From contig NZ_JAAHHT010000018.1 in the NCBI RefSeq assembly GCF_010672085.1, positions 1-38,080 of the forward strand: a stretch of 38,080 nucleotides of DNA, written 5' to 3'. Within the stretch, counting starts at the first letter, position 1; the number at the start of each line of letters is the position of its first letter. Source of the stretch: Okeania sp. SIO3I5 (lineage in GTDB: Bacteria > Cyanobacteriota > Cyanobacteriia > Cyanobacteriales > Microcoleaceae). The notes under the pieces are model-generated. The model did not search any database, was not told where the DNA came from, and was given only the letters and a program-made list of their open reading frames with translations. A program made the position numbers and the translations under genes. Below are positions 26,404-34,716 of the stretch, piece by piece.

Positions 26404-26870
26404 TTAAGAATGCTGTGATTTTCTGGTACAGTAAATTTTAGCTAAAGCTTTTATTACCAATAATCTTGATTCTGGTTTTGCCAATAAATCTGTTAATAAA
26501 TCAACTTTTGAATCACTGAAATTTGCTAAAATTTATGCTGCTATTTCATGTGAATATACCGCTTCTAAACTAACAATTATATTTCCCATAAATTCTAGGA
26601 CTTCTTCACTGTTAAATTCTGCCAATATCCTAGTCATAAACCAACGTTACTCTAGGTCTATTTCTCGATATTTAATAATTTCAATTAAGGGAGAGATAGC
26701 TGGTTTGCCAATTTGCTTAAACAGTTTATCAATATCCCATTTTTCTAGAAAATCAGCATTTTCCAGAACTTCTATTGCTAAGTTAATTACCACATCTAGA
26801 TCGACATTATCATTTTGAACTGTTGAAGTAGTTTTCTTTGACTTACTCTCTGAGATAAATTCTGCTTTGG
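26404..26870 (-). pseudogene. Decayed helical-repeat (HEAT-like) protein gene
   Basis: On the minus strand a frame reads SKKTTSTVQNDNVDLDVVIN, ADFLEKWDIDKLFKQIGKPA and ISPLIEIIKYREIDLE, then an in-frame stop. It resumes RWFMTRILAEFNSEEVLEFM, has a second stop after SHEIAA, and resumes ILANFSDSKVDLLTDLLAKP to a stop at 26404. The spacing of leucines and the PAISPLIEIIKY motif resemble HEAT/PBS-lyase repeats of cyanobacteria. The tandem array begins exactly at its upstream edge, so the 5' part of the gene is missing. Confidence 0.65.
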
Positions 26871-26871
26871 T

Positions 26872-28528
26872 GCTTCAGAAAATGAATTGATTATTGCTCT
26901 ATACGCAATAGAAGGAATTTTTTACTACTCATCACCTCTGGCGGGGTTGCTTCAGAAAATGAATCTATTATTGCTCTATACGCAACAGAAGGAAATTTTT
27001 CCGACTCATCACCTCTGGCGGAGTGCTTCAGAAAATGAATATACTATTGCTCTATACGCAATAGAAGAAAAATTTCCCGACTCATCACCTCTGACTGGGT
27101 GCTTCAGAAAATGAATCTATTATTGCTCTATACGCAATAGAAGAAAAATTTCCCGACTCATCACCCCTGGCGGGGTGCTTCAGAAAATGAATCTATTATT
27201 GCTCTATACGCAACAGAAGGAAATTTTTCCGACTCATCACCCCTGGCGGGGTGCTTCAGAAAATGAATCTATTATTGCTCTATACGCAATAGAAGAAAAA
27301 TTTCCCGACTCATCACCTCTGGCGGGGTGCTTCAGAAAATGAATTGATTATTGCTCTATACGCAATAGAAGAAAAATTTCCCGACTCATCACCTCTGACT
27401 GGGTGCTTCAGAAAATGAATTGATTATTGCTCTATACGCAACAGAAGGAAATTTTTCCGACTCATCACCCCTGGCGGGGTGCTTCAGAAAATGAATTGAT
27501 TATTGCTCTATACGCAATAGAAGGAATTTTCCCGATTCATCACCTCTGGCGGGGTGCTTCAGAAAATGAATCTATTATTGCTCTATACGCAATAGAAGAA
27601 AAATTTCCCGACTCATCACCTCTGGCGGGGTGCTTCAGAAAATGAATTGATTATTGCTCTATACGCAACAGAAGGAAATTTTTCCGACTCATCACCCCTG
27701 GCGGGGTGCTTCAGAAAATGAATTGATTATTGCTCTATACGCAATAGAAGGAATTTTCCCGATTCATCACCTCTGGCGGGGTGCTTCAGAAAATGAATCT
27801 ATTATTGCTCTATACGCAATAGAAGAAAAATTTCCCGACTCATCACCTCTGACTGGGTGCTTCAGAAAATGAATCTATTATTGCTTTATACGCAATAGTC
27901 GGCAAAATTTCCCGACTCATCACCTCTGGCGGGGTGCTTCAGAAAATGAATTGATTATTGCTCTATACGCAATAGAAGAAAAATTTCCCGACTCATCACC
28001 TCTGACTGGGTGCTTCAGAAAATGAATCTATTATTGCTTTATACGCAATAGTCGGCAAAATTTCCCGACTCATCACCTCTGACTGGGTGCTTCAGCAAAT
28101 GAATCTATTATTGCTCTATACGCAATAGTCGGCAAAATTTCCCGACTCATCACCTCTGACTGGGTGCTTCAGAAAATGAATCTATTATTGCTCTATACGC
28201 AATAGTCGGCAAAATTTCCCGACTCATCACCTCTGACTGGGTGCTTCAGAAAATGAATCTATTATTGCTCTATACGCAATAGAAGAAAAATTTCCCGACT
28301 CATCACCTCTGGCGGGGTGCTTCATAAAATGAATATACTATTGCTCTATACGCAACAGAAGGAAATTTTTACGACTCATCACCCCTGGCGGGGTGCTTCA
28401 GAAAATGAATTGATTATTGCGACCTACGTAACAGTCGGAAAAATTTCCGACTCATCACCCCTGGCGGGGTGCTTCAGAAAATGAATTGATTATTGCGACC
28501 TACGTAACAGTCGGAAAATTCCCGACTC
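26872..28528. repeat. 22-copy tandem array, 75-77-bp unit
   Basis: Units start with TGCTTCAGAAAATGAAT at 26872, 26947, 27023, 27100 and so on to 28470, giving 22 copies with spacings of 75, 76 or 77 bp. Each unit contains TATTGC/GCAATA around a TCTATAC loop, a variable A/T tract, CCCGACTCATCACC, and CACC(C/T)C/GGGGTG around a TGGC loop. In several units AGTCGG is present and pairs with CCGACT. The last two units have TTGCG/CGTAA in place of the first stem. Because the period is not a multiple of three, frames through it are broken and I do not call any protein. The array lies between the HEAT-like pseudogene and icd. Confidence 0.9.
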
Positions 28529-28910
28529 ATCCTACTCCCTATTCCCTGTTCCCTATTCCCTGTTCCCTAAAACCAAAGAATTTTGTACCTCACGCTTTTT
28601 GGGAATTGCTATATTTAACGAATAATAGATAATAAAAACGGGGTTGCACATTAAAAAATGATCATAGATTTTCAACTGTACTTATGTTGAGGAAATAGTT
28701 ATCCAAAAATATCTACTTTCGGGTTGATCACTCCTAATTGTGCAACGCCATAAAAACTATCTCTAATTATCAATTAAGCAGGTAAACAAAATTAATTACA
28801 CATTTTAGAGTGTAAAACCCTTGCTCTATTAGGCATTATTTGTGTAAATAATTCTGTGTAGGTACTAATCAATTATCAATTATCAATTATCCATTATTCA
28901 TTATCCATTA
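28529..28910. other. Spacer with heptamers and a MITE-like element
   Basis: TTCCCTA/GTTCCCTATTCCCT heptamers (28533-28568) are followed by an element at 28643-28746 bounded by GTTGCACA and TGTGCAAC, with no coding capacity. ATCAATT/TCCATTAT heptamers run at about 28867-28912 up to the icd stop codon. No gene is seen. Confidence 0.5.
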
Positions 28911-30329
28911 TTAAAAATGTTTGATAATTGCATCAGCAAATTCAGAACATTTCAAAGCTGGCACAGGTGGTTCCATTAACCTTGCTAAATCATAAGTAAC
29001 CTCACCATTAGAAATAGCAACCTCAAGACCTTTTTTAATCAAATCTGCCGCTTCTTGCCAACCCATATATTCCAACATCATCACACCAGAAAGAATCAAA
29101 GAACCAGGATTTACCCTATCTAAACCAGCGTGTTTTGGAGCCGTACCATGAGTTGCTTCAAAAATAGCACATTCATCACCAATATTAGCACCAGGACCCA
29201 TACCTAAACCACCAACAATAGCAGCAGCAGCATCAGATAAATAATCCCCATTCAAATTCATAGTTGCCAGAATAGAATACTCCCCTGGTCGAGTTTGAAT
29301 TTGTTGGAAAATACTATCAGCAATTCGGTCATTTACCATAATTTTATCTTTCCATTTTCCATCCCCATGACTATCCCAAATAGCTGCCAATACATCCTCA
29401 ACTTCTTGACAAATTTCAGCCTTTTTTTCTGGAGTTAAAGCATCATAACCAGGATCAATTTTTCGAGCATTTTCCTCACTACTAATATTAGGATTTTCCT
29501 CCTTATTAGAAAGTATCCAAGATTCTCTTTCAGTCACACATTCTTGACGAAATTCAGTAGTTGCTAACTCATAACCCCAGTCACGAAATGCGCCTTCAGT
29601 GTACTTCATAATATTACCCTTATGTACCAAAGTCACCATTTGTTTAGACTTAGGTAAACGCAAAGCATTTTGGATAGCACGCTTTACCAAACGTTGGGAA
29701 CCAGTTTTGCTCACAGGTTTAATACCAATACCAGAGTCGAGGCGAATTTGCTTTTTGCCATGTTCGGAAGTAGCAGGAATTAACTCTTTGTTTAAAATGT
29801 CAATCAACTTGCTAGCAATATCAGTTCCTTCCCGCCATTCTATTCCTAAATAAATGTCTTCCGTATTTTCCCGATAAATAATGACATCTAATTTTTCCGG
29901 TGTTTTGTGAGGAGAAGGCGTACCCGCATAATATCTACAAGGGCGAACGCAAGCATATAGATCATTAATTTGACGCAACGCCACATTTAGGGAACGAATA
30001 CCCCCACCGATTGGAGTTGTCAGGGGACCTTTGATGGCAATACCAAATTCTCTAATGGCAGCAAGGGTATCTTCCGGCAAATATTGGAAAGTACCATATT
30101 TGTCGCACGCTTCATCACCAGCGTAGACCTTAAACCAGTTAATTTTGCGTTTATCTCCGTAGGCAGTAGCGATCGCTGCATCAAAGACTTTTTGAGATGC
30201 GGGCCATAAATCTACTCCAGTACCATCACCCCGAATAAATGGGATAATAGGGTCCTCGGGAACATTCGGTTGACCATTGCTGAAAGTGACTTTAGAACCT
30301 GTGGTTGGGGGAGTTATTTTTTCGTACAT
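28911..30329 (-). CDS. icd: NADP-dependent isocitrate dehydrogenase
   Basis: Icd oxidises isocitrate to 2-oxoglutarate with NADP. In cyanobacteria this 2-oxoglutarate feeds ammonium assimilation and signals nitrogen status. The 472-aa prokaryotic form starts [15 protein letters not shown]. Typical blocks are [17 protein letters not shown] near residue 28, [19 protein letters not shown] near 92-110 (with the serine that binds isocitrate), [69 protein letters not shown] and [15 protein letters not shown]. The ATG at 30329 is preferred; an in-frame ATG nine codons upstream (30356) is not typical of homologues. It is monocistronic; an NtcA site was not identified by eye. Confidence 0.96.
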   Translation of the reverse strand: MYEKITPPTTGSKVTFSNGQPNVPEDPIIPFIRGDGTGVDLWPASQKVFDAAIATAYGDKRKINWFKVYAGDEACDKYGTFQYLPEDTLAAIREFGIAIKGPLTTPIGGGIRSLNVALRQINDLYACVRPCRYYAGTPSPHKTPEKLDVIIYRENTEDIYLGIEWREGTDIASKLIDILNKELIPATSEHGKKQIRLDSGIGIKPVSKTGSQRLVKRAIQNALRLPKSKQMVTLVHKGNIMKYTEGAFRDWGYELATTEFRQECVTERESWILSNKEENPNISSEENARKIDPGYDALTPEKKAEICQEVEDVLAAIWDSHGDGKWKDKIMVNDRIADSIFQQIQTRPGEYSILATMNLNGDYLSDAAAAIVGGLGMGPGANIGDECAIFEATHGTAPKHAGLDRVNPGSLILSGVMMLEYMGWQEAADLIKKGLEVAISNGEVTYDLARLMEPPVPALKCSEFADAIIKHF

Positions 30330-30447
30330 ACCTTGATAGTCTTGGCTACAATACATTTCTTTGTGTCCAGATTATCTAATGTATAATAGTACATCTTTAA
30401 ATATACATAAGATTTTTTTAGAATTTAAGTGAAGGAAGAGGAAAAAA

Positions 30448-30519
30448 TTTAATTATTTTTGTAGATTTTTGCAGGAAAATAGTAACATAAATAGCAGAAT
30501 TTTTACGAAGATAATATAT
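30448..30519 (+). repeat. 72-bp direct repeat, left copy
   Basis: TTTAATTATTTTTGTAGATT, then GCAGGAAAATAGTAACATAA, ATAGCAGAATTTTTACGAAG and ATAATATATG. It is repeated with few changes at 31446-31519, so the two copies bracket the gene at 30594-31370. It may contain that gene's promoter. Confidence 0.75.
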
Positions 30520-30593
30520 GCGCAAAATTTGTCTTCAAACTATGAGATTATCTCTGCTAGTCTCTAATAAGGTGTTTATCTAATTAGATTATT

Positions 30594-31370
30594 ATGGTTG
30601 ATTTTAATTTTAATATTTCATCATTGACTCAAGGTTTTAATGCAGGTCTAAAAATAGCCGAATTAACTGGTTTTATAGAATCTTTAAATGTCAAAATAGA
30701 CAAATTGATAAATTCAGAATTAAATTCAGGTATTAAACACTTAGAAAATAGTCAAAGAGCAAAGACAATTGAGAGAAAGAAATTTTTTGTAGATGAAGCA
30801 TACAAGTGTTTTACAGATGCTCGAAATATGGAAAAAAATGAACGATTATTCTTAGCATATATTGGGTATATTTATTGTCTAGGTTGTATGAATGAAAAAG
30901 AAAATATGAGAGTCGCCCTCAAAGAGTTTTCATGCAAACATTTCCAGATTAATATTGGGAGTTCTAAAACCTTCAAAGAAGAAGTTGTGGATCTTTTTGT
31001 TTCTACTATACAATACTTACCTTTTAATTTAGAAAATTGTCAATTATTTGCAAAAGAAGTTGTACTTTTTGCTAGGTTGTTTTTGTTCTTATTATTTATT
31101 CAATACTTCAATCCTCAATACCTTAGACTTAGGATTAGGTATATAAGAAAAAAAAATGTAGAAACATTTAACGAACTTGAAAACAGAATCAACTTTTTTC
31201 AAAAACGAAAGATTGCACACAAACAGATAATCAAAATTGTCAAAAATTCCAAAACAAAACAAGTAGAAGATAGAGTTAAAGACTCAAGAAAAATACTAAT
31301 GTTGATAGAAAAACAGATGCAGATATTTGAATTACAGAAAGAGACTTACTATTATGCCAATAAATTATGA
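30594..31370 (+). CDS. Unknown helical protein between direct repeats
   Basis: A 258-aa product of no recognised family. The N-terminus (NFNISSLTQGFNAGLKIAEL, then ESLNVKIDKLINSELNSGIK) is helical. Residues about 49-105 (LENSQRAKTIERKKFFVDEA, KCFTDARNMEKNERLFLAYI) resemble a TPR-like helical pair in which stretches of sequential activity are logged (inference only). A hydrophobic segment at about 156-172 (VVLFARLFLFLLFIQYF) could cross the membrane. The C-terminal half is a lysine-rich coiled coil ending EKQMQIFELQKETYYYANKL. It is very A+T-rich and sits between two 72-bp direct repeats, suggesting later acquisition. Confidence 0.6.
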   Translation: MVDFNFNISSLTQGFNAGLKIAELTGFIESLNVKIDKLINSELNSGIKHLENSQRAKTIERKKFFVDEAYKCFTDARNMEKNERLFLAYIGYIYCLGCMNEKENMRVALKEFSCKHFQINIGSSKTFKEEVVDLFVSTIQYLPFNLENCQLFAKEVVLFARLFLFLLFIQYFNPQYLRLRIRYIRKKNVETFNELENRINFFQKRKIAHKQIIKIVKNSKTKQVEDRVKDSRKILMLIEKQMQIFELQKETYYYANKL

Positions 31371-31445
31371 GCGATCGCCTAAATAAACAAAAAAACTCAA
31401 GCAACATAATTACAAAAACCATAGCCAAAATCACCAAAGCCATAG

Positions 31446-31519
31446 TTTAATTATTTTTGTATATTTTTCCAGGAAAATAGTAATATAAATAGCAGAAATT
31501 TTAAGAAGATAATATATTT
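31446..31519 (+). repeat. 72-bp direct repeat, right copy
   Basis: It matches 30448-30519 over its length with about eight differences (for example TTTGTATATTTTTCCAGG in place of TTTGTAGATTTTTGCAGG), in the same orientation. The rest of the 31371-31677 spacer holds no gene. A GCGATCGC lies at 31373. Confidence 0.75.
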
Positions 31520-31677
31520 GCCAAATCAAATAAAGTATATGGTGTTTCTCAAGAAGCGTGAGGTAGAGTTGTTTTTCTTATATGAAAAACAAAAAATTGT
31601 GCAAATATGCGCATTTCCTCATCTCCTCATATAATTATCCAGATTTGATCTGATTTCTGATTCTTGAATAGACTTTG

Positions 31678-32313
31678 CTAGTCAACCAAGGCATGAATCA
31701 GAATATCTACAAGAGATTTTTGCTTAATTTCATACCAGAACTTTGTATCGACAATATCACATTTTGCACCAGCTTCAACAAGGCGATCATCAAGATAAGT
31801 CAAAAATTCTTTTGTAGCTGGATCTTCACCTATCTGTAAAAAACTAATTCCTAACTCATAACTATTTTCTGTACCTGGAATCAAATCAATTTTTTCAGTA
31901 GCATTTATAATTAGATTGCTAAGTGATTCTTGCTCCTTAGATATTTGATCTACTAATACTAAGATAATATCCCCATTTTGAGTTTGCTTGGCATCTCGGC
32001 GCTGAAAATAGTCATCAATAGCATCTTGAAGACTACTTACTAAATCCATTGTTTCTGGGGGATCTTTAATCTGAAATAGTTGGGCTAATTTTACGACTTC
32101 TGTGTTTGTATGTTTAATAAAAGGACTTGAGGCCAAGTAAACAGTAATTCCATCATTATCTAATGATTGACAACATTTTGCTAAATCAATTATTTTTGTT
32201 TGCGCTGCTAGCCAATGCTCATAATAAGGATGGGAAGGAGACCAGCTTACAAGACTTCTGGCGAAAATAAATGTATAGTCTCTATTTTCCAGCAACAAAT
32301 GGTTCTCAGACAT
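31678..32313 (-). CDS. vWA-like domain protein lacking the metal site
   Basis: A 211-aa cytoplasmic protein with the order of a von Willebrand A domain: ENRDYTFIFARSLVSW at the start, NDGITVYLASSPF, NGDIILVLVDQISKE and ELGISFLQIGEDPATKEFLTYLDDRLVEAG, ending in a short helix. Family members normally have DxSxS after the first strand (for example DYTLIIDxSGSM); here it reads FARSLVS, so the MIDAS metal site seems lost. It may be a divergent protein-interaction module. The ATG at 32313 is preferred; a TTG at 32346 is an in-frame alternative. No ATPase or partner of vWA systems is beside it. Confidence 0.7.
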   Translation of the reverse strand: MSENHLLLENRDYTFIFARSLVSWSPSHPYYEHWLAAQTKIIDLAKCCQSLDNDGITVYLASSPFIKHTNTEVVKLAQLFQIKDPPETMDLVSSLQDAIDDYFQRRDAKQTQNGDIILVLVDQISKEQESLSNLIINATEKIDLIPGTENSYELGISFLQIGEDPATKEFLTYLDDRLVEAGAKCDIVDTKFWYEIKQKSLVDILIHALVD

Positions 32314-32629
32314 AGAACTTTTACCTAGGATTTTAGTGAGGAACAATATAGTTTAATCAAAAAACTACAGTTTATCAATGTTTTTCAAGCTTTTGTGAGA
32401 AAAAATCTATCAATATTCTAGCAATAGCAAGAATAGTGAAATCCTAAAAGCTTTTGTTGATGCAATCTTCGTGTTGTTTGAGTTTCTATCAATTATACAT
32501 TTTGACTAAAAATTTGAGAATGCTGTACTGCCAGAACTGCCATTTGCAGATAAAAATATTGATATATATAGGTTTTAGCCCATATCAGTTAGTGCTGCCA
32601 CATCAATAAAAAATAGCCTCTAAATATAT

Positions 32630-32757
32630 GTATAGCACTACGCATTAAGGTTAGGACATTTCTAAATCCTGTTTGCGCAGCATGACCTAGGAAAAGCCTT
32701 GAAAAGTCTCCTGTTCCCAGTTAAGTGTTCCCTGTTCCCTTTTCAAGTAGCGTTATA
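32630..32757. repeat. Palindromic repeat element, copy B (GTATAGC family)
   Basis: It starts GTATAGCACTACGCATTAAG, then GTTAGGACATTTCTAAATCC and TTCCCTGTTCCC heptamers, and ends AAGTAGCGTTATATA. It is homologous to copy A (3160-3252) in reverse orientation and to copies C and D. Confidence 0.65.
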
Positions 32758-32828
32758 TATATTTGAATTAATTTATTATTTTTACTGTCACTTTACTGCC
32801 TTTTACTGCTACATTTGATTTTTTTAAC

Positions 32829-32855
32829 AAAAAAGGCCATCTTTCTTAGATGGCC
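32829..32855 (-). terminator. Intrinsic terminator with no obvious gene
   Basis: On the minus strand GGCCATCT, a 5-nt loop and AGATGGCC form a perfect stem (32835-32855) followed by six T residues (32829-32834). This is a textbook rho-independent terminator for transcription from the right. However, the minus strand from 32856 to about 33400 holds only repeats, so the transcript could be a small RNA, or the terminator could be a leftover. Confidence 0.6.
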
Positions 32856-32969
32856 ATTCATAGTATAAAAAAATAAATATACTAAAAAGATTATTTTTAG
32901 TTATATAAATCTCAATAATAATTAGTCTTACTTTCTGGGGAACGAAAACGAGAGAGCGATCGCTTTCAA

Positions 32970-33090
32970 TAATGGATAATGGATAATGGATAATTACCTC
33001 TCCGTAAAAGGGAGAGGATTGACCAATCCAATAAGGAAAAAGTTTATTTTTTTCCCCTTTACCCAGGAGGCTTTAAACCTGAATTATTGA
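32970..33090 (-). repeat. Intergenic repeat (5036-type family), reverse copy
   Basis: ATAATGGATAATGG heptamers, then CTCTCC/GGGAGAGG, AAGTTTATTTTTTTCCCC and GGCTTTAAACCTGAATTATT, which is the complement of the modules at 5036 and 17945. It is immediately followed by a MITE. Confidence 0.6.
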
Positions 33091-33095
33091 ATTGT

Positions 33096-33230
33096 CAGGA
33101 CTTACGCAAAATATTGAATTATACAGCAGATGTAGGGGCTTTCCGGCCGTTAGCTTCGCACAACTTTCCTACGGAATGCTCCGCAAACGTTAACGCCCCT
33201 ACTAGGTATGGTGGTTATGCGTAAGTCCTG
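33096..33230. mobile_element. MITE, CAGGACTTACGCA family, copy 1
   Basis: Perfect inverted ends CAGGACTTACGCA and TGCGTAAGTCCTG, flanked by a 5-bp target duplication ATTGT at 33091-33095 and 33231-33235. The interior has GTAGGGGC and GCCCCTAC arms around a second palindrome-rich region. It is non-coding. Sister copies are at 35586 and 38001. Confidence 0.8.
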
Positions 33231-33402
33231 ATTGTTTAATTGTTTAATTGTTTAATTATTTCGGTAAAAATAACAAACACCAACAACAAAAGAACAGTTA
33301 TCGGCATGATTTGCTGTCGGTATGGTTCAGAATCTCCCTGGCAATATCTCCTAGACATAACCATAGACTCATATTCTGAATTTAGGCCGTCTAACGCACC
33401 CT

Positions 33403-33537
33403 ACTGGACTGTTTCATCTTAAATAGTGCAATAGGCTTTTTTCTCCCTTACCACCTTGTCTTCCTTGTCCTCCTTGTCTTCCTTGTCTTCCCACAACCTA
33501 AAATAATCATGCACAGTTTTAGCTGAAACAGTCCACT
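33403..33537. mobile_element. MITE with ACTGGACTGTTTCA ends, copy 1
   Basis: Left end ACTGGACTGTTTCATCTTAA and right end TTTTAGCTGAAACAGTCCACT are inverted repeats. Inside is a 9-bp tandem CTTGTCTTC/CTTGTCCTC (about 33459-33490). It is directly followed by a second copy. Confidence 0.6.
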
Positions 33538-33670
33538 ACTGGACTGTTTCATCTAAAATGCTGCGGAATATGGTCCGGGTGGTCCGTGTGGTCCGTGTGG
33601 TCCGGGTGGGGAGGAAAAGATACCTAGAAACAAAAATAAGAGTGCACAGTTTTAGCTGTGTCAGTCTACT
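33538..33670. mobile_element. MITE with ACTGGACTGTTTCA ends, copy 2
   Basis: Left end ACTGGACTGTTTCATCTAAA and right end CAGTTTTAGCTGTGTCAGTC match copy 1. The interior carries different 9-bp repeats (GTGGTCCGG/GTGGTCCGT, about 33572-33609). Its right end abuts the truncated xisI. Confidence 0.6.
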
Positions 33671-33717
33671 ACTTGACTATCGAAAAATTATCAATATTTT
33701 TGTTGCGCGATCGCTAA

Positions 33718-33884
33718 CTTTTTCACAAATCGACATTATCAACCAAAAAATTTGGATACAACTTGACGGTACAGAAGAAGGAATAGCAAATGAACTTGTC
33801 AAATTAGGAATTTCTCCTAAGCAAATTGTACTTGCCTACAAAACACCTGAACGACGCAAAATCTGTAATTTTGCTGTTTCTTAA
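33718..33884 (+). pseudogene. C-terminal fragment of an XisI-like gene
   Basis: The last 50 or so codons (IINQKIWIQLDGTEEGIANE, then LVKLGISPKQIVLAYKTPER) match the C-terminal half of XisI, a controlling factor of fdxN-element excision found in many cyanobacterial paralogues. The N-terminal half, which should start MDKLxxYRxII, is missing; the frame continues upstream only through the MITE. No xisH partner is adjacent. It is broken. Confidence 0.7.
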
Positions 33885-34000
33885 TAAAGCTAAAAAAATC
33901 AAAAATTAAGACTGTATAGGCTCAATTTTTTTTTATGCTACAGTAATTTCAGGAAATTATTTCACATCTTTTTTTGTCAATAATGATTAAAGTAAACGAT

Positions 34001-34432
34001 ATGACAACTAATAAAGACCCCCATGACTTAAATCGTTTTATTAGCGCTCAAGATAAAATCTATGAAACTGTTATCAAAGAGCTAAAAAACGGCAAAAAAC
34101 AGACTCATTGGATGTGGTACATATTCCCTCAAATAGATGGATTAGGAACAAGTCCAACATCAAAACACTATGCCATAAAAAGTATAGAAGAAGCTCAAGA
34201 ATATCTAAATCATCCTGTGCTTGGCAAAAGACTTTTAGAATGTGCAGAAATTGTTATTGCCCTTGAAGGAAAATCAATTTCAGAAATCTTTGGTTTTCCT
34301 GATGATTTGAAACTGAAATCTTCTATGACATTGTTTGCTCATGTAGCAAAACCTAGTTCCATATTTGCTCGTATTATTGATAAATATTTTGAGAAAAAAA
34401 AAGATGTAAAAACCCTTTATATATTAGGGTAA
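34001..34432 (+). CDS. DUF1810 family protein
   Basis: A 143-aa cytoplasmic protein of the DUF1810 family. The signature is visible throughout: DLNRFISAQDKIYETVIKEL near residue 8, THWMWYIFPQIDGLGTSPTSKHYAI near 33-57, EEAQEYLNHPVLGKRLLECA near 60-79 and SEIFGFPDDLKLKSSMTLFAHV near 92-113. The invariant WMWYIFPQ and the FPDDLKLKSSMT block are the best evidence. The fold is all-helical and the function is not established. The ATG at 34001 is used; ATG 33983 adds six residues. Confidence 0.9.
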   Translation: MTTNKDPHDLNRFISAQDKIYETVIKELKNGKKQTHWMWYIFPQIDGLGTSPTSKHYAIKSIEEAQEYLNHPVLGKRLLECAEIVIALEGKSISEIFGFPDDLKLKSSMTLFAHVAKPSSIFARIIDKYFEKKKDVKTLYILG

Positions 34433-34578
34433 ACATTTAATTTATCCTGACAAAATAATGAATTAATAACTCATGTAGCAATCCTAAATAGGTTGTAAGA
34501 TTTTATCGTAGGGGTTTGGTTTCCAAACTCCTAAAGTTTTTTTCACGAATAATTTCATATTGCTATAACTAATAACTA

Positions 34579-34711
34579 ATATAGTAGTCGAAGCAAAGAT
34601 TAGGACACTTCTAAATCCTCTTTGCGGAGCATTTTCCTATAAGAAAAACCCTTTGACAGTTTACTATTCCCTATTCCCTATTCCCTATTCCCTAGCGCGG
34701 AGCGCTATAAC
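34579..34711. repeat. Palindromic repeat element, copy C (GTATAGC family)
   Basis: ATAGTAGTCGAAGCAAAGAT, AGGACACTTCTAAATCC, TTCCCTA heptamers (34660-34693) and end CCTAGCGCGGAGCGCTATAA. It is homologous to copies A, B and D. Confidence 0.6.
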
Positions 34712-34716
34712 TGAAT

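Noticed and set aside
26887-27872. Short plus-strand frames through the 76-bp array encoding repeated LYAIE-type peptides
   Set aside because: The period is 75-77 bp, so frames shift and stop after two or three units; no ribosome sites; best explained by the repeat itself.
26872-28528. Hammerhead-ribozyme-like TGATGAG...GAAA on the minus strand of each unit
   Set aside because: The essential C before TGATGA is G, stem II does not close and no matching cleavage triplet with stems I/III is present.
26872-28528. CRISPR array
   Set aside because: Whole 76-bp units are alike; there are no unique spacers and no cas genes.
33240-33422. 60-codon plus-strand frame beside the MITE
   Set aside because: It starts in a heptamer repeat and ends in the next MITE; no ribosome site and no recognisable domain.
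33558-33884. 108-codon frame as an intact gene
   Set aside because: The first half is MITE and 9-bp repeat sequence; only the XisI-like C-terminus is real.
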